In this document: one piece after another, positions 17,624 to 24,962 of the stretch
Position numbering within the stretch: position 1 is the first letter of the stretch
Layout of the letters: every line of letters starts with the position of its first letter
Assembly (NCBI GenBank): GCA_009837815.1
Contig: VXSV01000135.1
Location: forward strand, 1 to 43,701
Direction of reading: 5' to 3'
DNA: 43,701 bases
From: Acidimicrobiia bacterium
GTDB taxonomy: Bacteria > Actinomycetota > Acidimicrobiia > Spongiisociales > ZC4RG35
Made by a program: the position numbers and the translations under genes
The notes under the pieces: generated by a model
The model's input: the letters and a program-made list of their open reading frames with translations, nothing else
The model's database searches: none
Told to the model about the DNA's origin: nothing

Positions 17624-18555
17624 ACGACATTCAAAAGGTGCTGATTATCGGAGGGGGGCCTGCAGGCTACACCGCCGCTTTGTACGCGGCCCGCGCCGAG
17701 TTGGCTCCCCTGGTGCTGGAAGGCAGCACCCCGGGAGGCCAGCTGATGATCACTACGGACGTGGAGAACTACCCTGGCTTTCCCGAGGGCGTGCTCGGTC
17801 CCGAGATCATGGAAAAGTTCCGAGCCCAGGCTGACCGGTTCGGCGCCCAGCTCATCAGCGAGGACGCCACCGCCGTCGACTTCTCCTCCACGCCCCTCCA
17901 AGTAGTCACCAATGGCAAGGTCCACCGTTCCCACACTGTGATAATCGCCACCGGCGCCAGCGCCAAATGGCTAGGCGTGCCGGGTGAAGAGCGACTCACC
18001 GGCCGGGGAGTTTCGGCCTGTGCAACCTGTGACGGCTTCTTCTTCAAGGACAAGGATCTGTTGGTGGTGGGCGGCGGCGACTCCGCAATGGAGGAGTCCT
18101 TATTCCTCACCAAGTTCGCTTCCTCGGTTACGATTGCCCACCGCCGTGACGAATTCCGCGCCTCCGCCATAATGGCGAGGCGCGCTCTGGCGAACCCCAA
18201 GATCAGGGTGGAGTGGAACACGGTCGTCGAAGAGATCCACGGGGAGGAACAGGTGACCGGCGTCACCCTGGTCGACACTCTTAGTGGGGAAGCCAGGCGA
18301 CAGCCTGTCAACGGAGTTTTCGTGGCGATAGGCCATCGACCCAACACCGAGCTGTTCTCCGGGTGGGTAGCATTGGACGAGCGCGGTTACATCGCTCTCG
18401 CCAATGCCGGCGGCACCGCCACTTCCGTGCCAGGGGTGTTCGCGGCGGGTGATGTGGCTGATCCCACATATCGCCAGGCCGTCACCGCCGCGGGGACCGG
18501 GTGCCAAGCCGCTCTGGACGCTGATCATTATCTTCAAAACACCGTCGGGCTGTAG
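17620..18555 (+). CDS. trxB: Thioredoxin reductase
   Basis: FAD- and NADPH-dependent reductase that keeps thioredoxin reduced; 311 residues, the bacterial low-Mr type. FAD motif IIGGGPAGYTAALYAARA, PGGQLMITTDVENYPGFP, redox-active CATC at Cys134-Cys137, NADPH motif VVGGGDSAMEESLFL with HRRDEFRA, and the C-terminal AAGDVADPTYRQAVTAAGTGCQAALDA (FAD ribityl contact) split by only short variations. The ATG at 17620 overlaps the upstream small membrane gene. The frame is open further upstream but only antisense-like sequence is encoded there. trxA follows 31 bases later in the same operon. Confidence 0.97.
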   Translation: MNDIQKVLIIGGGPAGYTAALYAARAELAPLVLEGSTPGGQLMITTDVENYPGFPEGVLGPEIMEKFRAQADRFGAQLISEDATAVDFSSTPLQVVTNGKVHRSHTVIIATGASAKWLGVPGEERLTGRGVSACATCDGFFFKDKDLLVVGGGDSAMEESLFLTKFASSVTIAHRRDEFRASAIMARRALANPKIRVEWNTVVEEIHGEEQVTGVTLVDTLSGEARRQPVNGVFVAIGHRPNTELFSGWVALDERGYIALANAGGTATSVPGVFAAGDVADPTYRQAVTAAGTGCQAALDADHYLQNTVGL

Positions 18556-18586
18556 GCAGCCCGGTCAAGAAAGGAATCAACAACCG

Positions 18587-18910
18587 ATGGCGGACAACCT
18601 TCTCACTATCACCGACCAGAATTTCCAGGACGTCATCTCGGGCGACCGGCCCGTGCTGGTCGACTTCTGGGCCGAATGGTGCGGCCCCTGCCGTTTGATC
18701 GCTCCCCACCTCGAGGCGCTCGCCACAGACCATCCCGACCAGTTGGCTGTCGCCAAACTGAACATCGACGAGAACCCTCAATCGCCTGCGAGCTACGGCG
18801 TGATGAGTATCCCCACCCTCATCTTGTTCAAAAACGGGGAAGAAGTGCAGCGTATAGTGGGCGCGCGCCCCAAAGAGTGGCTCTATAAGAACATAAAAGA
18901 GCATCTCTGA
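18587..18910 (+). CDS. trxA: Thioredoxin
   Basis: Small dithiol oxidoreductase of 107 residues with the classical WCGPC active site (Cys32, Cys35) in VDFWAEWCGPCR, the cis-proline in SIPTLILFKNGE, and DENPQSPASYGVMS. The ATG at 18587 follows AAGGA at 12 bases. It is the substrate of the TrxB encoded immediately upstream. Confidence 0.97.
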   Translation: MADNLLTITDQNFQDVISGDRPVLVDFWAEWCGPCRLIAPHLEALATDHPDQLAVAKLNIDENPQSPASYGVMSIPTLILFKNGEEVQRIVGARPKEWLYKNIKEHL

Positions 18911-18998
18911 CCTGCATTAGGGGGGTTGCCGTCTGGCCGACCGGTCTCGCTCTATCCTGATGAAACAAGGGCAGTATTCTGCGATCACCAGGTAACTG

Positions 18999-19961
18999 AT
19001 GCGCCGCTACCAGCTAGGCAATTCCGGAGAGGGCGTCAGGGAAATACAGGAACGTCTCTCCGCCCTTGGGCACGGTTGCGACCGGGACCGGCCCGGAGAA
19101 TTCGGGGAGGCCACCCTGGCGGCGGTAAAGGCGTTCCAGCGGACCCGAAGCCTGCCGGCCACCGGAGTGGTGGGACAGGAATCCTGGAGGGCGCTTTATG
19201 AAGCCGGCTACCGGCTGGGTGACCGCCTGCTCTTTCTGCGGCGGCCCATGCTGCGCGGGGACGATGTCGCTGAACTCCAGAGCCGGCTGGACGCCTTGGG
19301 GTTCGACACCGGCAAGCCCGATGGCATTTTCGGCCCCCAGACGGAGCGAGGCCTGCGCGATTTTCAGTTCAACCGGGGTCTGGCGATCGACGGGATCTCC
19401 GGCCCCGAGGTCATAACCGAATTGCGTTTGGTGGCGCGCGGGGAAATGCGGGCGGGCCGAGTGACGCTCCGAGAGCGCGAGTGGCTCCGTTCGCGGCCCT
19501 CCACCCTGGTTGGCGCCCGAATCTACTTCGATCCGGCCTGTCGCACCCAGGAGGAGGCCTCGGTGAGCTGGGAGGCAGCCACCGCAGCATCAATAGCGCT
19601 CCAGCAGGGGGGCGGGACCCCCATCCTTTCCCGGGGGGTGGACAGCACTTTTCCCGAGCGGGTGCGGGCGCGGCGAGCCAATCGCATGGGAGCGGACCTG
19701 ATTGTCTCTTTCCAGCTCTCGGGCCAGCCAAAGGGGGTGATCAGCTACTTCGCCACCTCACAGAGCCATAGCGTCGCCGGCAAGTTGATCGCTTCCTGCC
19801 TGGCCAAAGCTATGGACCTGGAGGTGGTTGGCCAGGCCACGGCCATTCTCAAGGACACCCGGTCGCCGGCGGTGGTCATAGCCGTCCCCGATTTGGGCGC
19901 CACCACGGGAGAGGCCGCGGTGCTAGGCCTCAAGCTCTTTTTCGAGACCCCGATCTCCTGA
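18999..19961 (+). CDS. cwlM: CwlM-like protein: two peptidoglycan-binding domains plus degenerate amidase
   Basis: 320 residues. Two PG-binding-1 repeats occupy about 8-68 (SGEGVREIQERLSALG) and 82-142 (RGDDVAELQSRLDALG, then PDGIFGPQTERGLRDFQ). Residues 172-318 align with N-acetylmuramoyl-L-alanine amidase type 3, but the zinc site is destroyed: the usual DPGHG is DPACR (178-182), the SIH histidine is replaced in SFQ (237-239), and the catalytic glutamate near the C-terminus is replaced in VVIAVPD. The protein therefore cannot be a conventional amidase. In Mycobacterium CwlM (Rv3915), also just after trxB-trxC, works as a regulator of MurA rather than as a hydrolase. No signal peptide is seen, consistent with a cytoplasmic role. 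Confidence 0.83.
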   Translation: MRRYQLGNSGEGVREIQERLSALGHGCDRDRPGEFGEATLAAVKAFQRTRSLPATGVVGQESWRALYEAGYRLGDRLLFLRRPMLRGDDVAELQSRLDALGFDTGKPDGIFGPQTERGLRDFQFNRGLAIDGISGPEVITELRLVARGEMRAGRVTLREREWLRSRPSTLVGARIYFDPACRTQEEASVSWEAATAASIALQQGGGTPILSRGVDSTFPERVRARRANRMGADLIVSFQLSGQPKGVISYFATSQSHSVAGKLIASCLAKAMDLEVVGQATAILKDTRSPAVVIAVPDLGATTGEAAVLGLKLFFETPIS

Positions 19962-19995
19962 CCTAGCCGTCTCTTCGCAGATGGCGTCTGGTAAA

Positions 19996-20022
19996 TTACA
20001 CTGTTGTAACTCTCGCTATAGG
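19996..20022 (+). promoter_or_regulatory. Possible promoter and small inverted repeat upstream of parS-rsmG
   Basis: TTACAC (19996-20001) and TATAGG (20017-20022) are 15 bases apart, slightly short for a standard promoter. Overlapping the first element is a perfect 5-bp inverted repeat, TTACA-CTGT-TGTAA (19996-20009), which could be a binding site. The support is positional only. Confidence 0.25.
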
Positions 20023-20075
20023 TTTCCCCCGGCCCTTGCGCCTCCATGCGTCTTTATCCTGTCTGCCTCCCCCCG

Positions 20076-20091
20076 TGTTTCACGTGAAACA
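20076..20091. promoter_or_regulatory. parS: parS site 1 (centromere-like ParB-binding site)
   Basis: Perfect 16-bp palindrome TGTTTCACGTGAAACA, identical to the bacterial consensus parS. It lies about 700 bases upstream of parA and 61 bases from a second identical copy. ParB nucleates here and spreads using CTP. Confidence 0.98.
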
Positions 20092-20136
20092 TCTCTGGGT
20101 TGCGTTGCCCGAGCGCCGCACCCGCCTTTGGGGGGT

Positions 20137-20152
20137 TGTTTCACGTGAAACA
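20137..20152. promoter_or_regulatory. parS: parS site 2, at the rsmG 5' end
   Basis: Second perfect TGTTTCACGTGAAACA. It lies 8 bases before the rsmG ATG at 20160, and if translation began at TTG 20136 the site would itself encode FHVKH, a known N-terminal motif of RsmG proteins whose genes start over a parS. ParB binding here could affect rsmG-parA-parB transcription. Confidence 0.98.
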
Positions 20153-20159
20153 TAACCAA

Positions 20160-20780
20160 ATGGCCGGCCACGACGGGATGAATACCGTCCGGAGAGCCGC
20201 CGACTGGGCAGGGATCAGCCTAACCGCAGGCCAACTTGCTCTTCTCGGAGATCTTGCCGACTGGCTGGTCGCAGAGGCGATCCCGGCGGGCGGCCTGGGG
20301 CCCGCAGAAGGGCCGGTGGTGCATTCCCGACATCTTGCCGACTCTCTTTTGTTCGCCACCCCTTGGCGCTCTCGGCCAGGCTCCCCGGCCACCATCCTTG
20401 ACATAGGCGCCGGCGTGGGCCTTCCCGGCCTGCCTCTGGCCATTTGTTGGCCCTCCAGTCGCGTCACCCTCCTGGAGCGGTCGGCGCGGCGCTCTGACCT
20501 GGCGAAGCGTGCGGTGCGCCTCTTGGGTTTGGAGAACGTCGAAGTTGCCACCACCCAGATGCGGGAATGGGAGACCACCGCTGAACTGTTGGTGTGCCGC
20601 GCGGTGAGTTCCCCCAACCGCCTCAGAGGGGACCTGCGCAGGCTTCTCGACCCCTCCGGAGTAGCAGTGATCGGGGGTTCGCATCACACCCTGCCCAACT
20701 ATCAAGGGTTCTCGACCTGCCGGATTCCATCCAATATCCTTGGAAACCCGGTGTGGCTCCTTATCATGGACAAAACATGA
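20160..20780 (+). CDS. rsmG: 16S rRNA (guanine527-N7)-methyltransferase
   Basis: SAM-dependent methyltransferase that modifies G527 of 16S rRNA (also called GidB). 206 residues from the ATG at 20160. SAM-binding motif ILDIGAGVGLPGLPLAI and LLERSARRSDLAKRAVRLLGL are clear, as is HSRHLADSLL. The C-terminal third is short and divergent: the usual K-G after the glycine-rich turn is replaced in VAVIGGSHH. TTG at 20136 would add LFHVKHNQ encoded by parS; neither start has a good Shine-Dalgarno, so the start is uncertain. It overlaps parA as ATGA. Orientation is opposite to that in Mycobacterium relative to jag-yidC. Confidence 0.9.
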   Translation: MAGHDGMNTVRRAADWAGISLTAGQLALLGDLADWLVAEAIPAGGLGPAEGPVVHSRHLADSLLFATPWRSRPGSPATILDIGAGVGLPGLPLAICWPSSRVTLLERSARRSDLAKRAVRLLGLENVEVATTQMREWETTAELLVCRAVSSPNRLRGDLRRLLDPSGVAVIGGSHHTLPNYQGFSTCRIPSNILGNPVWLLIMDKT

Positions 20781-21556
20781 CCTCTGCTTTGATCGCCATC
20801 ACCAACCAAAAGGGCGGCGTAGGCAAAACCACCACGTCTATCAACCTCGGCGCCGCCTTGGCGGGCTTGGGCGAATCGGTTCTGGTCCTGGATCTGGACC
20901 CCCAAGCCAACGCCACCTCCGGATTGGGCGTCAACCATGAAGAGGTTGCTGTTTCGATTTACGACATCCTGCTCAAAGACACGCCCGTCGAGGACGCCAT
21001 CGAGCCTACCGCGGTAAGAAACCTCTATCTCCTGCCCTCCACCCGACATCTTGTCGATGCCAACATCGAACTGGTGCCCATGATGGCCAGAGAACAAAAG
21101 CTGCGAAATGGTTTGCGAGAAATCGACGGGCAATTTTCCTATGTCTTGATCGACTGCCCACCTTCCCTAGGCCTGCTAACGGTAAACGCCCTCACTGCCG
21201 CTCACTACGTCATGATTCCGATGCAGTGCGAGCAATACGCCCTCGACGGCCTCATGGAACTGAATCGCACCATCGAAATGGTTCGCTCCGCTCTCAATCC
21301 CTCCCTGGAGCTCCTCGGGGTCCTCTTGACCATGATGGACGGCAGGACGCGTCTCTCCAGAGAAGTATCCGAACAGGTAAAGGGCTACTTTGGCGACAAT
21401 GTCTTTCGCAGTTATATCCCTCGTAGGGTTCGGCTGGCCGAGGCGGCATCCTATGGGGAGCCCATCGACATCTTCGACAACATGAACCGGGGCGCCATCG
21501 CCTACCGGAGACTGGCCGAGGAGCTCCGTGACCGTCTCAAAGCAAAGGGGGCATAG
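20777..21556 (+). CDS. parA: Chromosome-partitioning ATPase ParA
   Basis: Deviant-Walker ATPase that moves ParB-parS complexes; 259 residues, the usual chromosomal ParA (Soj) size. The P-loop is KGGVGKTTTSIN with the signature lysine, followed by VLDLDPQANATSGLG and the Walker B segment YVLIDCPPSLGLLTVNAL. The ATG at 20777 overlaps the rsmG stop and the parB start follows 5 bases after the parA stop. The absence of an N-terminal helix-turn-helix indicates a chromosomal rather than a plasmid type Ia protein. Confidence 0.97.
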   Translation: MTSALIAITNQKGGVGKTTTSINLGAALAGLGESVLVLDLDPQANATSGLGVNHEEVAVSIYDILLKDTPVEDAIEPTAVRNLYLLPSTRHLVDANIELVPMMAREQKLRNGLREIDGQFSYVLIDCPPSLGLLTVNALTAAHYVMIPMQCEQYALDGLMELNRTIEMVRSALNPSLELLGVLLTMMDGRTRLSREVSEQVKGYFGDNVFRSYIPRRVRLAEAASYGEPIDIFDNMNRGAIAYRRLAEELRDRLKAKGA

Positions 21557-21561
21557 CCACA

Positions 21562-22431
21562 ATGACCAGCCGTCGAGGAGGATTGGGCCGGGGTTTGAGC
21601 AGCACCCTGATCCCAACCGGTGAACCGGCCTCCGTTTCACCCTACCGGGAAATCCCCATCAGCCGGATCCGTCCCAACCCCTCCCAGCCCCGCACGCATT
21701 ATGACGAGGAGACGCTCCGGGGTCTGGCCCGTTCCATCATCGAGGTCGGGGTGCTACAACCCGTTGTGGTCCAGGAGGCCGATAACGGCTACACCCTCAT
21801 CTCAGGTGAGCGTCGCTGGCGGGCCGCACAACTGGCAGGCCTCGAAAGTATACCTGCCATGCTGCGACAGGCCGATGAGACCGCCGTTCTCACACAGGCG
21901 CTCATCGAGAACCTCCAACGGGAAGATTTGACTCCCTTGGAGGAAGCCTCTGCCTACCGCGACCTCATTGATCAACACGGTCTGACCCAGCAGGAGGTAG
22001 CCCATCGGGTAGGCAAAGGGCGCGCCACGGTAGCCAACAGCGTCCGGCTCCTCCGCCTGCCGCCGCCCATTCTCGAACTCCTGGAGACCGGCAAGCTCAC
22101 CGCCGGGCATGCACGGGCGCTCCTTTCGGTGTCCGACCCCAAGTACGCGACTCACATCGCCAAACGGGCCGTGGCGGAGGGTTGGACGGTTCGGCAGGTT
22201 GAAGAGGCCGCTAATGCGAGGGTCCCGCGCAAACGGGCCTCGCGCACCGCCAATACCCCTCGGCCTGCACAGATCGTCGAATTGGAGACCCGGCTCACCG
22301 ACCAGTTGGGTCTCCCCGTCTCCATCAGCTACGGGAACCAAAAGGGGAGCGTGAAGGTCGGGTTCAACTCGATTGACGATTTGCAAAGAGTCTTCGCCAA
22401 GCTGATTGCCCCCTTGTCAGAGAGGGCGTAA
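21562..22431 (+). CDS. parB: Chromosome-partitioning protein ParB
   Basis: CTP-dependent DNA clamp, 289 residues. N-terminal RRGGLGRGLSSTLIP, the CTP-binding arginine patch GERRWRAAQLAGL, ENLQREDLTPLEEA, a helix-turn-helix (LTQQEVAHRVGKGRATVANSVRLL) that reads parS, GHARALLSV, and a C-terminal dimerisation domain after about 225. Two perfect parS sites lie upstream of the same gene cluster. It is convergent with jag, with only 34 bases between the stops. Confidence 0.97.
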   Translation: MTSRRGGLGRGLSSTLIPTGEPASVSPYREIPISRIRPNPSQPRTHYDEETLRGLARSIIEVGVLQPVVVQEADNGYTLISGERRWRAAQLAGLESIPAMLRQADETAVLTQALIENLQREDLTPLEEASAYRDLIDQHGLTQQEVAHRVGKGRATVANSVRLLRLPPPILELLETGKLTAGHARALLSVSDPKYATHIAKRAVAEGWTVRQVEEAANARVPRKRASRTANTPRPAQIVELETRLTDQLGLPVSISYGNQKGSVKVGFNSIDDLQRVFAKLIAPLSERA

Positions 22432-22465
22432 ACCCACGGCCTTCACTGCCAAAAAGGGGCGTGGC

Positions 22466-23275
22466 TTAGTCGGCGCTTTCCTCTACATAGGCTATCACTA
22501 CATAGCGTTGTGGAGCTTCACCTTCTGAAAACGAACGCACATTGTCGTGCTTGCTCACTGTATCGTGAATGACCTTGCGGTCAGCAGCGTTCATTGGCTC
22601 AAGCATAAGTTCCCCCCCTTCGGCGTTCACCTGTTCTATCAGGCCTGACGCGTAGATGGCCAGAGCCTGGCGCCGGCGCATACCGTACCCGGCGATATCC
22701 ACCCGTAGTCGAGCCGACCCGTTGGTCCTGCGCTTGATGACTGACTTGGCCACGGTGTGGAGAGCCTCGATCCCGCTGCCCCGCGGGCCCACCAGAGGCT
22801 CCGTCTCTTCGCCCCTGACCTCCAAGGCAACCAGGTCGTCATCCAGCTTGATCTTCACCTCCCCATCCATGTCCACCGCCTCCAACAGACCCGCCACAAA
22901 GCTCCTGGCCACCTCAGCCTGCTCGTCCACGGAGGCAGCCGCCTTGTTCTTAGCAGGTTGCCCGCGTCCTCCGCCCGCCTTCGGCGCCTGCCTCCTCTGG
23001 GAACCACGCGCCTGGGTCTGCTTCTGCCGTTTGGGCCTGCTGTCCTGCTGGCGGCCCTTGGTCTTCTCGCCTCGTCCCCCTCGGCCGCGGCGACGCTTGG
23101 CCGGTTTGCGTTTGGCGCGCACGATGGCGTCCTGGCGGCCCACTCCCAGGAATCCTCGGGCCGGCTCCTGCAGTATCTCCCACTCCACCCTGTTCCGGTC
23201 CTTGAGGCCCAGCTCCTCCAATGCGGCCTGCTCAGCCAGTTCCACCGTTCGGGCTCGTATTTCTATCAGTTCCAT
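22466..23275 (-). CDS. jag: RNA-binding protein Jag/KhpB
   Basis: 269 residues. Jag_N domain (about 1-52: ELIEIRARTVELAEQAALEE and EPARGFLGVGRQDA), then a very basic disordered linker (about 55-115, rich in R, K, G and Q), a KH domain (about 118-195, with GPRGSGIEALHTVAKSVI) and a C-terminal R3H domain (NAADRKVIHDTVSKHDNVRSFSEGE). The protein is a cytoplasmic RNA-binder associated with cell-wall growth and membrane-protein biogenesis in other bacteria. The start at 23275 shares one base with the yidC stop (TAATG), so both are coupled. The frame is open further upstream over yidC, which was ignored. The basic linker is longer than in most homologues. Confidence 0.92.
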   Translation of the reverse strand: MELIEIRARTVELAEQAALEELGLKDRNRVEWEILQEPARGFLGVGRQDAIVRAKRKPAKRRRGRGGRGEKTKGRQQDSRPKRQKQTQARGSQRRQAPKAGGGRGQPAKNKAAASVDEQAEVARSFVAGLLEAVDMDGEVKIKLDDDLVALEVRGEETEPLVGPRGSGIEALHTVAKSVIKRRTNGSARLRVDIAGYGMRRRQALAIYASGLIEQVNAEGGELMLEPMNAADRKVIHDTVSKHDNVRSFSEGEAPQRYVVIAYVEESAD

Positions 23276-24144
23276 TATTGGTTCCTCCTCTTCCTCCTCC
23301 TCGATTTTCTGACCGAATGGGAGTGCGGTTGAACGGGCGACGGGGGATCTCCCTCGTCTGGTTTCTCCTCCGCGCCCAGCCCTGGTGGCGGTTCCGGCCG
23401 ACCGTCCATCCAGTTGATAGCGATTTGCTGGCTCAAGCGAACCAGATTGGAAGTCGTCCAATACAGCAACAATCCCGCGGGAAAGTTCCACGAGATGAAG
23501 CCGAGGAAGAGCGGCATGATGCGGGTGAACATCTGCATTTGCCGTCTCTGCCGATCACCCGCCACAGAGACCTGGTCGCGTTGGGTGTACCACTGCTGGA
23601 TGTATTGAATGGTGATCATCAGGATCATGGTGCCCAGGTAAGGGAGCGCGGCCACAAGTCCCGTGGTGGTCGCCTGGGCTGGACTCAACGCCAAGTCCAT
23701 TCCGACGAAGATGGCCTCCTCTGCCCGGATGGCCTCCCACAGAGCGCTCCCCGCAGGCACAGGGGAGAAGTCGGTTTGCAGACCGGTGGGATCGTTCAAG
23801 ACCCGAAAGATGGCAAACAGGATGGGGGACTGGACCAGCAGCGGGCCCAAACACCCCAGCGGGGAAGCTCCGTGCTCGCGTTGCAACTCGGTCATCCGAC
23901 GCTGCATCTCTTCGCGTTGATCCCGGTAGTCCCGTCGAATACGCTGCAACTCCGGCTGTATCTGCATCATCGCCCGGCTGGACCGGGTCTGTTTCAGGGT
24001 GAGTGGAAACAGCAAGGTGTTTATCACCACCGTGACCAGGATGATCGCTATGCCGAAGCTGGGAATGAAGTCGTATGAGATGGCAAAAGACCAGCCCAGC
24101 CCCTCCTTGATCCAATCCCAAAGGGTCCACCACGGGTCTAGCAT
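23275..24144 (-). CDS. yidC: Membrane protein insertase YidC
   Basis: Inserts and folds inner-membrane proteins, alone or with SecYEG. 289 residues with five predicted membrane segments: one near residues 22-50 (IPSFGIAIILVTVVINTLLF), the cytoplasmic coiled-coil hairpin (about 55-95), the GCLGPLLVQSPILFAIFRVL segment, LPYLGTMILMITIQYIQQW, and the C-terminal LGFISWNFPAGLLLYWTTSN with the conserved F-P-A-G-L-L-Y-W-N pattern. The conserved hydrophilic-groove arginine lies in KQTRSSRAM. A long basic tail (VRKSRRRKRRNQ at the end) could bind ribosomes. The start overlaps yidD by 7 bases. Confidence 0.95.
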   Translation of the reverse strand: MLDPWWTLWDWIKEGLGWSFAISYDFIPSFGIAIILVTVVINTLLFPLTLKQTRSSRAMMQIQPELQRIRRDYRDQREEMQRRMTELQREHGASPLGCLGPLLVQSPILFAIFRVLNDPTGLQTDFSPVPAGSALWEAIRAEEAIFVGMDLALSPAQATTTGLVAALPYLGTMILMITIQYIQQWYTQRDQVSVAGDRQRRQMQMFTRIMPLFLGFISWNFPAGLLLYWTTSNLVRLSQQIAINWMDGRPEPPPGLGAEEKPDEGDPPSPVQPHSHSVRKSRRRKRRNQ

Positions 24145-24410
24145 GTTTCCACCCCTCCTGCCGGGACCGGCACCGGATCATACCCGCTCGACCCGAAAGG
24201 TTGACAACGCAACAATCGACGCACCGTCAAAACGACGCCCCTGGTAACGCCGAATCGCTCGACGGCTGTCCTGGCGTATGCCGAACAGGTGGGAAGGTAC
24301 CGGCAACGGCGTCCCAGGTTCGGGCTTATCCGCTCCTGATAGAGCTTTAGCGCGCCCAGCAAAAGCCTTGCGGACCGACCGCTTGTCCTTTGCTCAGGTT
24401 GTGCTCTCAT
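24138..24410 (-). CDS. yidD: Membrane protein insertion efficiency factor YidD
   Basis: 90 residues. Signature YQERISPNLGRRCRYLPTCSAYA and the C-terminal CQPFGSSGYDPVP match the family. Assists YidC-dependent insertion, with a predicted amphipathic helix at the membrane surface. The ATG at 24410 lies inside the end of rnpA (17-base overlap) and its end overlaps the yidC start, giving a compact rnpA-yidD-yidC-jag block. Confidence 0.94.
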   Translation of the reverse strand: MRAQPEQRTSGRSARLLLGALKLYQERISPNLGRRCRYLPTCSAYARTAVERFGVTRGVVLTVRRLLRCQPFGSSGYDPVPVPAGGVETC

Positions 24411-24690
24411 TTTCCATCACCGTTTCCAGTGCGGCTCTAAGCCACTCCACCAATGTGCGGAAGGGAACTTCCGCCACTTGCCGGGTGGCCACTACCACAT
24501 AATCACGACCTGGAGGAGGACCGACTTCCGCCAAAGCGGCGCGCAAGCGTCGCTTTGCACGATTGCGGACGACGGCCGTTCCAACCCGGCGACCGGCCAC
24601 CAGACCGATCCCTGTCCGATCTGTGGTGTTCGGCGCCGAGATGACGCTCAGGCCGCCCACCCGGCATCGCTTGCCTCCCGAGAATACCAA
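24394..24690 (-). CDS. rnpA: Ribonuclease P protein component (true start probably upstream)
   Basis: Protein subunit of RNase P, which trims tRNA 5' ends. The hallmark RNR block is present as VVRNRAKRRLRAAL, preceded by GIGLVAGRRVGTA. From the TTG at 24690 the protein has 98 residues and lacks the first helix. The frame continues upstream with [21 protein letters not shown], which matches the family's N-terminal pattern of basic residues before F-x-x-V-F-x-x-G. That region contains no ATG, GTG or TTG before the rpmH stop; the only candidate is CTG at 24741, overlapping the rpmH TGA as CTGA. A start there would give 115 residues, the usual size. Confidence 0.88.
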   Translation of the reverse strand: MVFSGGKRCRVGGLSVISAPNTTDRTGIGLVAGRRVGTAVVRNRAKRRLRAALAEVGPPPGRDYVVVATRQVAEVPFRTLVEWLRAALETVMENESTT

Positions 24691-24737
24691 GCGAAAATGC
24701 CTGGAAGTCCGCAGCGGCTGGTAACGCCGGCCTATCT

Positions 24738-24872
24738 TCAGGCAGCCAGCCGCCTGCGACCCTTGTGTCTCCGGGCCCGAATCACAGCTCGGCCCCCGCG
24801 GGTGCGCATCCGATGACGGAATCCGTGCCGCCGCTTGCGACGGCGAACCTTGGGTTGATAGGTCCTCTTCAT
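24738..24872 (-). CDS. rpmH: 50S ribosomal protein L34
   Basis: 44 residues, [20 protein letters not shown] followed by [24 protein letters not shown], matching L34 over its full length. The frame is open upstream but the conserved family N-terminus fixes the ATG at 24872. First gene of the rpmH-rnpA-yidD-yidC-jag block. Confidence 0.98.
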   Translation of the reverse strand: MKRTYQPKVRRRKRRHGFRHRMRTRGGRAVIRARRHKGRRRLAA

Positions 24873-24906
24873 TAACCGAACCTGCAGACTGTCGACAGCC
24901 ATGTCA

Positions 24907-24935
24907 AGGCTATCGCAGCAGCCCGCGGAAGTCAA
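24907..24935 (-). promoter_or_regulatory. Candidate rpmH promoter
   Basis: On the minus strand TTGACT (24930-24935) and TAGCCT (24907-24912) are 17 bases apart, 35 bases before the rpmH start. A separate perfect TATAAT on the same strand at 25037-25042 could be a second, more distal -10, but has no good -35. Confidence 0.4.
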
Positions 24936-24962
24936 GACGATACGGTCCCGCTTAGGTAGGAA

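Noticed and set aside
22432-22465. Bidirectional terminator between parB and jag
   Set aside because: Only a CCACG/CGTGG stem with a 21-base loop can be drawn; the AAAAA tract is not placed after a good hairpin on either strand.
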